Assembly (NCBI GenBank): GCA_002336085.1
Contig: DDEH01000064.1
Span: 1 to 18,993, forward strand
DNA: 18,993 bases
Reading direction: 5' to 3'
Source: Flavobacteriales bacterium UBA1959
Lineage (GTDB): Bacteria > Bacteroidota > Bacteroidia > Flavobacteriales_D > Sanyastnellaceae
Of the stretch, positions 13,815-18,993 are shown piece by piece. Numbering within the stretch: the first letter of the stretch is position 1; every line of letters starts with the position of its first letter. Made by a program: the position numbers and the translations under genes. The notes beneath the pieces are model-generated. The model worked only from the letters and a program-made list of their open reading frames with translations, did no database searches and had not been told where the DNA came from.

Positions 13815-15503
13815 ATGTCAGACGATAAAAAGGTCATTTTTAGCATGCACAAGGTCAATAAGGTGACCCCAGCAGGCAAGCAAATTTTAAGGGACGTGAC
13901 CTTGGGCTTTTACCATGGAGCAAAAATTGGTATTCTCGGTGCGAATGGTGCGGGTAAGTCAACGGTTATGCGGATTATTGCAGGCCTTGATGAAGCATTT
14001 ACCGGAGATGTGACTTGGTCGCCGAACCTTTCGGTCGGCTACTTGTCACAGGAGCCCGAGCTGGATGAAAGCAAGACAGTTCGTGAGATCGTGGAGGAGG
14101 GGACCGCTGAAATTGTGGCCGTTCTGAAGGAATACGAGGAAATCAATGCCAAGTTCATGGATGAAGAAATTCTGAACAATCCCGATAAGATGGAGGCGTT
14201 GATCAATAGACAGTCTGAGGTTCAAGACCGCATTGATTCATTGAACGCTTGGGAATTGGACACGAAGCTGAATATCGCTATGGACGCGCTGCGTTGTCCT
14301 CCCGATGATGCTAAAATTGGTGTTTTATCGGGTGGAGAACGCCGTCGTGTCGCGCTTTGCCGATTGTTGCTACAACAACCGGATGTCTTACTATTGGACG
14401 AGCCGACCAACCACTTAGATGCTGAGTCCATTGACTGGTTGGAGCAGCATTTGGAGCAATACACAGGAACAGTCTTGTGCGTGACACACGATCGTTACTT
14501 TCTCGATAATGTTGCTAAGTGGATTTTGGAATTGGACCGAGGTGAAGGGATTCCATACGAGGGAAATTATGCTTCATGGTTGGAGCAAAAGACAAAACGC
14601 CTTGCCCAAGAGGAAAAGCATGCATCCAAACGGCAAAAAGAATTAGAGCGTGAGTTGGAATGGGTGAAACAATCACCCAAAGGAAGGCGTGTAAAGAATA
14701 AAGCGCGTGTCAACAACTACGAAAAAATGCTTGCTGAGGGGACGACTGAGAAGGACGCTCGGCTCTCCATTCCAATTCCCAACGGACCAAGGCTGGGAAA
14801 CTTGGTCATTGAAGCAAAAAATGTTCAAAAGGCATTCGCTGACAAGCTGCTCATTGAAGATTTGAGTTTTAGTCTTCCGCCTGCAGGTATTGTTGGGGTT
14901 ATTGGTCCCAATGGTGCGGGTAAGACAACGCTTTTTCGGATGATTATGGGTGAGGAACAACCCGATTTAGGGACGTTTCGAACGGGAGATTCCGTGGAGG
15001 TCGGCTACGTCGATCAAAGGCACGCCTCGATAGACTTAGAGAAAACGGTTTGGGAAGTTGTTAGTGGTGGAAATGATCAGCTCGACATTGGCGGCAAATT
15101 GTTTAATAGCCGCGCATACGTATCCAAGTTTAACTTTAACGGATCTGATCAGCAAAAAAAATGTGGAGTCCTTTCCGGTGGTGAACGAAATCGATTGCAT
15201 TTGGCAATGACTTTGAAAACAGAAGCCAATGTTTTATTGCTGGACGAGCCTACGAATGACATTGATGTGGATACTTTGCGTGCCCTTGAGGAGGGCATTG
15301 AGTCTTTCGCTGGCTGCGCCGTTGTGATTTCGCATGATCGGTACTTCTTGGACCGAATATGCACGCACATTCTAGCTTTTGAGGGAGATTCCCAGCTTTA
15401 TTGGTTTGAAGGAACGTACAGCGAGTATGAGGAGAACAAGAGGAAGCGCCTTGGTCAGGTAGGTCCACAACGGGTGAAATATCGAAAGCTTGTCCGCGAC
15501 TGA
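13815..15503 (+). CDS. ettA: Energy-dependent translational throttle protein EttA (ABC-F)
   Basis: A 562-residue soluble ABC-F ATPase that binds the ribosomal E site and gates entry into the first elongation steps according to ATP/ADP state. There are two nucleotide-binding domains: Walker A GANGAGKST (42-50) and GPNGAGKTT (364-372), signatures LSGGERRR (171-178) and LSGGERNR (453-460), and Walker B LLLDEPTNHLD (192-202) and LLLDEPTNDID (474-484). The linker (about 255-325) contains the basic PtIM region KGRRVKNKARVNNYEKMLAE. EttA-specific wording is found in NGPRLGNLVIEAKNVQKAF, GEEQPDLGTF, FNFNGSDQQKK and the C-terminal PQRVKYRKL. ATG 13815 fits the family start; a TTG at 13785 is upstream in frame but lies in the leader. 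The last 14 bp overlap gluQ. Confidence 0.95.
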   Translation: MSDDKKVIFSMHKVNKVTPAGKQILRDVTLGFYHGAKIGILGANGAGKSTVMRIIAGLDEAFTGDVTWSPNLSVGYLSQEPELDESKTVREIVEEGTAEIVAVLKEYEEINAKFMDEEILNNPDKMEALINRQSEVQDRIDSLNAWELDTKLNIAMDALRCPPDDAKIGVLSGGERRRVALCRLLLQQPDVLLLDEPTNHLDAESIDWLEQHLEQYTGTVLCVTHDRYFLDNVAKWILELDRGEGIPYEGNYASWLEQKTKRLAQEEKHASKRQKELERELEWVKQSPKGRRVKNKARVNNYEKMLAEGTTEKDARLSIPIPNGPRLGNLVIEAKNVQKAFADKLLIEDLSFSLPPAGIVGVIGPNGAGKTTLFRMIMGEEQPDLGTFRTGDSVEVGYVDQRHASIDLEKTVWEVVSGGNDQLDIGGKLFNSRAYVSKFNFNGSDQQKKCGVLSGGERNRLHLAMTLKTEANVLLLDEPTNDIDVDTLRALEEGIESFAGCAVVISHDRYFLDRICTHILAFEGDSQLYWFEGTYSEYEENKRKRLGQVGPQRVKYRKLVRD

Positions 15504-16323
15504 TTATATAGGTCGATTTGCTCCGACGCCATCCGGACCACTGCATTTTGGTTCTATCGTGGCCGCTGCTGGATCATGGTTAGACGCCAGGGCATGCGAC
15601 GGCAAATGGAAATTGCGTATTGACGATTTGGATGCTCCCCGTGTGGTTCCAGGTGTATCGGATTCTATTTTAAGGGTTTTGGAGGGCTATGGTTTGATCT
15701 GGGATGGTGATCCGGTGCTTCAGTCTAAGCGCTTTGATAAGTACGAAACGGCGCTTGAAAAATTGAAAAATGAAGGACGTACTTATGGCTGCAATTGCAC
15801 GAGGAAGAATTGGTCGGACTCCAATATTTACCCTACTACGTGCCGCGACCTAGCGCTCGTTGACGCAAGATCTACGCGCTTTATTTCGCCCAATAATGCG
15901 GTTAAATGGCAGGATCTCGAATGTGGATATGTCTCGATTGATGTGCCAAATGAGGTTGGTGACTTTCTCCTGCAAAATGCCCATGGCACGTACAGCTATC
16001 AAATTGCAAATGCCGTGGATGATGTCGAAATGGGAGTGACTGACGTAGTACGTGGGGCTGATTTACTGAGCGTTACTGCCGCGCATATCTTGGTCCAAGA
16101 ATCCCTGAGAGGCGCTTCAATACGTTATCGGCATTTGCCTTTGGCGTTGACACCAGATGGAAAAAAAATATCCAAGTCATCTTCAGCACGCGGAGTGGAA
16201 GTAAGCGCCGCGCCGCGCACTTTGCAAAGTGCCTTTAATCATCTAGGTCTCGGATTAGTCTCTTTGGATCGGCCAGAAGCGATGCTCAAAGAAGCGTTAG
16301 CAAAGTGGAAAGTGCGTGCGTGA
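15490..16323 (+). CDS. gluQ: Glutamyl-queuosine tRNA(Asp) synthetase (GluQ/YadB family)
   Basis: A 277-residue truncated relative of glutamyl-tRNA synthetase without an anticodon-binding domain. It activates Glu and attaches it to queuosine at the wobble position of tRNA(Asp). Visible are the start motif GRFAPTPSGPLHFGS (8-22, HIGH-like HFGS), RIDDLDAPR (43-51), WDGD (71-74), a zinc site CNC...Y...C (Cys101, Cys103, Tyr114, Cys118, matching the E. coli arrangement as I recall it), the block VTDVVRGADLL and the KMSKS-like KKISKS (225-230). The TTG at 15490 is the only usable start: an in-frame stop (15475-15477) lies just upstream and the conserved fold begins within eight residues. It overlaps ettA by 14 bp in another frame, implying coupled translation. 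It is convergent with the thioredoxin gene across 28 bp. Confidence 0.93.
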   Translation: MSATDYIGRFAPTPSGPLHFGSIVAAAGSWLDARACDGKWKLRIDDLDAPRVVPGVSDSILRVLEGYGLIWDGDPVLQSKRFDKYETALEKLKNEGRTYGCNCTRKNWSDSNIYPTTCRDLALVDARSTRFISPNNAVKWQDLECGYVSIDVPNEVGDFLLQNAHGTYSYQIANAVDDVEMGVTDVVRGADLLSVTAAHILVQESLRGASIRYRHLPLALTPDGKKISKSSSARGVEVSAAPRTLQSAFNHLGLGLVSLDRPEAMLKEALAKWKVRA

Positions 16324-16351
16324 TTTTGGTTTTGCCGTAACGCCAATCTTT

Positions 16352-16888
16352 TCATTTTCTAAGTAAGCTTTCTACCAGGTCAATCATGTCAGCGAACTCA
16401 TCTTCGTCGAATAAGCGTGTCAAAAAGGCGATCTCACCTTGATCGGTCACTACTACGTTCCTCGTGACACCTGACTTGGCTGCTGCAATTGAATAGAACA
16501 AAGCTCCATTCGGATCGGGAGCAATGGGATATGTGATGCCAGTTTTTTGTGCGAAGTGGACTACTTTTTCGATAGGTTCGTCTAAGTCAACACCCAATAG
16601 AATAAAGTTTTGGTCGCGGAATGGTTGCCATACTTCTTTTTCAAGATGCGGCATTTCTTTTCGGCATACACCGCACCACGACGCGGTAAACTGTAAGATG
16701 TAAGTTGTGCCCAACAGCGATTCCCGCGTGAACTTGTTCCCTTGCGTGTCTTCCAGTGAAAAAGCCGGAACGGGGTCTCCAATTTGAACAATGTAGCCGC
16801 GATTGTCAGATGCGTTTTCTTGGGCCAAGGATAGTTTGCCGCTCAAGAGAAAGACCGCGAATGAAAAGAAAAGAGCAAAGCGTTGCAT
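16352..16888 (-). CDS. Exported TlpA-like thioredoxin-fold protein
   Basis: A 178-residue protein with an N-terminal signal (MQRFALFFSFAVFLLSGKLS, then LAQ, likely cleaved near AQE), followed by an AhpC/TSA-TlpA fold. Active site is FTASWCGVCRKEMPHLEKEV (67-86), so the CXXC is Cys72-Gly-Val-Cys75 rather than the common CGPC. The strand before the last helices reads SGVTRNVVVTDQGEI; the cis-proline normally found here (G-x-P) is replaced, giving GVTR. A role in periplasmic thiol redox or cytochrome maturation is inferred from family. The frame extends to 16948, but ATG 16888 gives the signal peptide and lies 4 bp after the hydrolase stop. It is the last gene of the xerD operon. Confidence 0.87.
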   Translation of the reverse strand: MQRFALFFSFAVFLLSGKLSLAQENASDNRGYIVQIGDPVPAFSLEDTQGNKFTRESLLGTTYILQFTASWCGVCRKEMPHLEKEVWQPFRDQNFILLGVDLDEPIEKVVHFAQKTGITYPIAPDPNGALFYSIAAAKSGVTRNVVVTDQGEIAFLTRLFDEDEFADMIDLVESLLRK

Positions 16889-16892
16889 TGGC

Positions 16893-17810
16893 TTATTGTT
16901 GACAGGGAAGATATGGAGCGACAAGTTTACACGTGTCAGATCCTTCAAAAAGAAAAGTTCCGCTGATTTTTTGCCCGTTCAGGACACGTTGAACGAAATT
17001 CACACAAGCAGCAGCGCAATCTTGGTCGATAAGCAGTGCATTGGCAAGATCATGGTTGGCGTACAAGTAACTGTGTAGTTCTACTTGTGGCAAGCAATCC
17101 GCTAAGGCACCGCTGCCCTGTAACAAAAGAGCGCCTGGCTGATTCCGAGCGCAATAATGGTGCATGCCCTCGCCATAGGGAACCAGCGCATCGCAAGTAC
17201 CATGAAATGCGAGTAGTGGGACGTTGGGATAATCCGCAAGTGGCTCCATCGCTCCACACATACTTATTACCCCTCGAATTTCCGGTGTTGTTTGATGATA
17301 TGCGGCATGAAGAGCGGCGTGTGCCCCTGCAGAACTGCCCGCTAAGAAGACGTCGTAGCCAAACTCAGAGTGCAGCAGCGAAGCCGCACATTTTATGTCT
17401 TGGGCGGCCGCAGAAATTGCTTCTCGCTTCTGACTTGTGGTCACGTCACAATGAAAACCTTTGCCCTTTTGGAGCAAACGGTAATCAATACAAGCAACAT
17501 GAAGCCCAGATTCGGCTAATCGCTGGCAAAACAGCACATTCAGGGGGTGGTTCCGCGATCCTGACGAAAAACCGCCACCGTGCACAAAAAGAACAATGGC
17601 TTGCGGAGATACTACGGGATTGGATTCATGGTTTGCCGCTTGATAAAGATCAAGTCCTAAAGCGGTAATACCATCTGCGGCAATGAATTCAAACGATTTA
17701 TGCGAAGTGGGCATAACGTATTCGGACTGTGCCTGTAAAGCGGAGCACAGAGCCAATACAATTAGCAAGGAAACGACATCGAGTGTCGCACAGGAATACT
17801 TAGTTTTCAA
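16893..17810 (-). CDS. Secreted alpha/beta hydrolase (esterase-like)
   Basis: A 305-residue exported hydrolase. The signal peptide is about residues 12-28 (SLLIVLALCSALQAQ-S). The oxyanion motif HGGGFSSG (77-84) and nucleophile elbow AGSSAGAHAA (157-166, Ser160 in GxSxG) define a carboxylesterase/BD-FAE-type fold. Likely acid and base are Asp207 (GTCDALVPYG) and His253 (YANHDLAN). Many Cys residues are present, which suits an oxidising periplasm and the thioredoxin gene next to it. Substrate unknown; acyl or acetyl esters of sugars are possible. The start is a TTG at 17810 whose last bases form a TTGA overlap with the xerD stop. The next ATG, at residue 33, would delete the signal, so TTG is preferred. 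The tlpA-like gene starts 4 bp after its stop. Confidence 0.83.
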   Translation of the reverse strand: MKTKYSCATLDVVSLLIVLALCSALQAQSEYVMPTSHKSFEFIAADGITALGLDLYQAANHESNPVVSPQAIVLFVHGGGFSSGSRNHPLNVLFCQRLAESGLHVACIDYRLLQKGKGFHCDVTTSQKREAISAAAQDIKCAASLLHSEFGYDVFLAGSSAGAHAALHAAYHQTTPEIRGVISMCGAMEPLADYPNVPLLAFHGTCDALVPYGEGMHHYCARNQPGALLLQGSGALADCLPQVELHSYLYANHDLANALLIDQDCAAACVNFVQRVLNGQKISGTFLFEGSDTCKLVAPYLPCQQ

Positions 17811-18751
17811 GAATGCTGTGGCTTCAGGGAAGCTGCATTTGATCGCGGGTGGAAGTGTTCGATTTGATCTTTAAGAAATCGGCGATCCAGGTGGGTGTAG
17901 ATTTCTGTGGTGGCAATTTGCTCATGTCCGAGCATTTCTTGAACCGCTCGCAAATCGGCCCCTGATTCAATTAAATGGGTGGCAAAGCTGTGCCGAAAGG
18001 TGTGAGGGGAAATGCTTTTTCTGATTTGAGCGTGAATGGCAACGCGGCGTAACATAGTGAATGCCATTTGCCGGCTGAGTCCTCTGCCTTGACGTCCCAG
18101 AAAAACGGTGTCTTCATGCCCTTTCATAGGTAGGATTTGTGACCTGTATTCAGAAAGATAGTCTTCAATAGCTTGTATAGCTGTTGCTCCGATAGGGATC
18201 GTTCGAGTTTTGTTTCCCTTGCCTGTGACTTGGATGACCTTGTCGATGAAGTCAACTTTGGATAGTTGCAATTCGCACAATTCGGTTACACGCAATCCAC
18301 AGCTGTAGAGTACCTCGAGCATCGCTTTATTGCGAACTCCTTCTCGCCGCGATAAATCAACGGCAGAGATAATTCTATCAACTTCTTCTATACTCAGAAC
18401 ATCGGGCAATTTGCGTTCGGGACGAGGTGCAGAAACCAGTTCAACGGGGTCATTTGAAATGATGTTTTCGAGGCGGAGGAACTTCGCGAAACTTCTAATG
18501 CCTGACAGCATTCGAGCTTGACTATTTCGAGCGATTTCTCGGTCATACAAATGTTGCATGTAGTTTTGAATCACCGGTGTAGTAATGATTCCAGGGTGTG
18601 TGACGGCTTGTTCGCTTATGCAGAACCTTGAAAATTGATTGATGTCACGAAGGTAGGCAGCAATGGAGTTTTCGCTGAGTCCGCGTTCGAGCCTTAGGTA
18701 ACTTTCGTAGCCATGAATTGTCGACTTCCAATCCGATTGAATCGTTGGCAT
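17807..18751 (-). CDS. xerD: Tyrosine recombinase XerD
   Basis: A 314-residue site-specific recombinase of normal Xer length. The N-terminal SAM-like core-binding domain is residues 10-95 (YESYLRLERGLSENSIAAYL), and the catalytic domain follows. The catalytic set is complete: Arg154 (SCGLRVTEL), Lys178 (VTGKGNKTR), His250 and Arg253 (SPHTFRHSFATHL), His276 (LGHEQIATT) and nucleophile Tyr285 (EIYTHLDR). With its partner it resolves chromosome dimers at dif during FtsK-driven segregation. XerD is favoured over XerC by overall wording, but I cannot separate them with certainty. ATG 18751 overlaps the preceding stop in TAATG; a TTG at 18763 is possible. No recombination site or integron/phage gene lies nearby, and the operon setting argues for the housekeeping enzyme. 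Confidence 0.9.
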   Translation of the reverse strand: MPTIQSDWKSTIHGYESYLRLERGLSENSIAAYLRDINQFSRFCISEQAVTHPGIITTPVIQNYMQHLYDREIARNSQARMLSGIRSFAKFLRLENIISNDPVELVSAPRPERKLPDVLSIEEVDRIISAVDLSRREGVRNKAMLEVLYSCGLRVTELCELQLSKVDFIDKVIQVTGKGNKTRTIPIGATAIQAIEDYLSEYRSQILPMKGHEDTVFLGRQGRGLSRQMAFTMLRRVAIHAQIRKSISPHTFRHSFATHLIESGADLRAVQEMLGHEQIATTEIYTHLDRRFLKDQIEHFHPRSNAASLKPQHS

Positions 18752-18993
18752 TATGGTATCCAATTTTGTTTTGTAGTAAGCAGTGCTTCCTGCACAGTGA
18801 TGCGTCGTTTGTCTCGATAAGCGGTTACAAACGGACCCGGTAAAAGGTGTTGTTCGCTGATCGTTTCTCGTTCGTTTCGCGCTTCATTATAATAGCGGAA
18901 TGAGCCAGTTACATATTTGATCCACTCGCCATGCTCTTCCAAAAGCAAAGCTTTTTTGAAGTCATAATGTTGTGAAAAGTGCGAGGCACCAAC
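18751..18993 (-). CDS. C-terminal fragment of a SPOR-like domain protein, cut by the window edge
   Basis: The frame is open to the last base of the window, leaving 80 visible residues. The segment YVTGSFRYYNEARNERETIS, then EQHLLPGPFVTAYRDKRRIT and VQEAL, matches the SPOR-like repeats found in Bacteroidota periplasmic or outer-membrane proteins (pattern Y.TG.F..Y.EA....L......PFVVAY..GKRIS..EA). In that phylum such domains bind peptidoglycan or sit in OmpA-type and type IX secretion-associated proteins. Only the C-terminus is seen, so other domains cannot be known. A TTG at 18948 is internal and not the real start. Its stop codon overlaps the xerD ATG by one base (TAATG), so it is the first visible gene of the operon. 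Confidence 0.6.
   Translation of the reverse strand, partial: VGASHFSQHYDFKKALLLEEHGEWIKYVTGSFRYYNEARNERETISEQHLLPGPFVTAYRDKRRITVQEALLTTKQNWIP

Noticed and set aside
16324..16351. Gap between gluQ and the thioredoxin gene, considered for a terminator
   Set aside because: T-rich but with only a four-pair TTGG/CCAA dyad; no convincing stem.
17036..17668. Open frame of about 210 codons on the plus strand
   Set aside because: It lies wholly antisense to the alpha/beta hydrolase, has no recognisable domain and an Arg/His/Cys-rich composition typical of a shadow frame.
17807..18751. XerD-like recombinase as the integrase of a mobile element or integron
   Set aside because: No attachment-site repeats, cargo genes or phage genes nearby, and it is embedded in a tightly overlapped operon, which suits the housekeeping enzyme.

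Overview
The window looks like a chromosomal segment of a member of the Bacteroidota, most likely a marine-type Flavobacteriales/Cryomorphaceae-like lineage. Four things point there: a large secreted protein ending in a gliding/type IX secretion sorting domain (CHU_C type), a Bacteroidota-style ECF sigma factor, a SPOR-like domain of the kind common in this phylum, and repeated -7 boxes of the form TAnnTTTG with almost no Shine-Dalgarno sequences. Base composition is intermediate and fairly even. I see no rRNA, tRNA, CRISPR array, insertion sequence, phage gene or toxin/defence module. Coding density is high and no gene-free stretch exceeds 300 bases; the longest is 5684-5910.

Layout, left to right. 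1-249 is the end of an ECF sigma factor. 319-3558 encodes a ~1079-residue surface or secreted adhesin-like protein (choice-of-anchor L, Calx-beta-like, six Ig-like repeats, PKD, C-terminal sorting domain). 3637-4953 is a sugar MFS permease of the fucose/glucose-galactose family. 5113-5256 is a tiny basic protein that ends, convergent with a small winged-helix-like protein (5414-5683, minus), at a 16-bp perfect bidirectional terminator. Aat (minus) and a CoA-pyrophosphatase-like NUDIX hydrolase (plus) are divergent. A helical-repeat protein of unknown role follows, convergent with an acyl-CoA carboxylase beta subunit (minus). That gene is divergent, across only 37 bp, from a three-gene class-III binding-protein ABC importer operon (lipoprotein, FecCD-type permease, ATPase; both junctions are ATGA overlaps). 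Then come a membrane-anchored metallophosphoesterase, the ABC-F translation factor EttA, and GluQ (glutamyl-queuosine tRNA(Asp) synthetase), whose TTG start lies inside the end of ettA. The right end is a tightly packed minus-strand operon: a SPOR-domain protein cut by the window edge, XerD, a secreted alpha/beta hydrolase and a TlpA-like thioredoxin.

Functionally this is mostly housekeeping (protein turnover tagging, coenzyme A clean-up, translation control, tRNA modification, chromosome dimer resolution) with nutrient uptake and surface functions. I did not find a clear new multi-gene system. The most interesting signals are regulatory and architectural. Several genes have a -7 box only 4-7 nt before the start codon, implying leaderless or nearly leaderless mRNAs. 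Two such promoters are packed back to back in the 37-bp carboxylase/ABC gap. ettA and gluQ are physically and probably translationally coupled. A few proteins also carry altered family motifs, namely the ABC ATPase Q-loop and signature and the TlpA cis-proline site.
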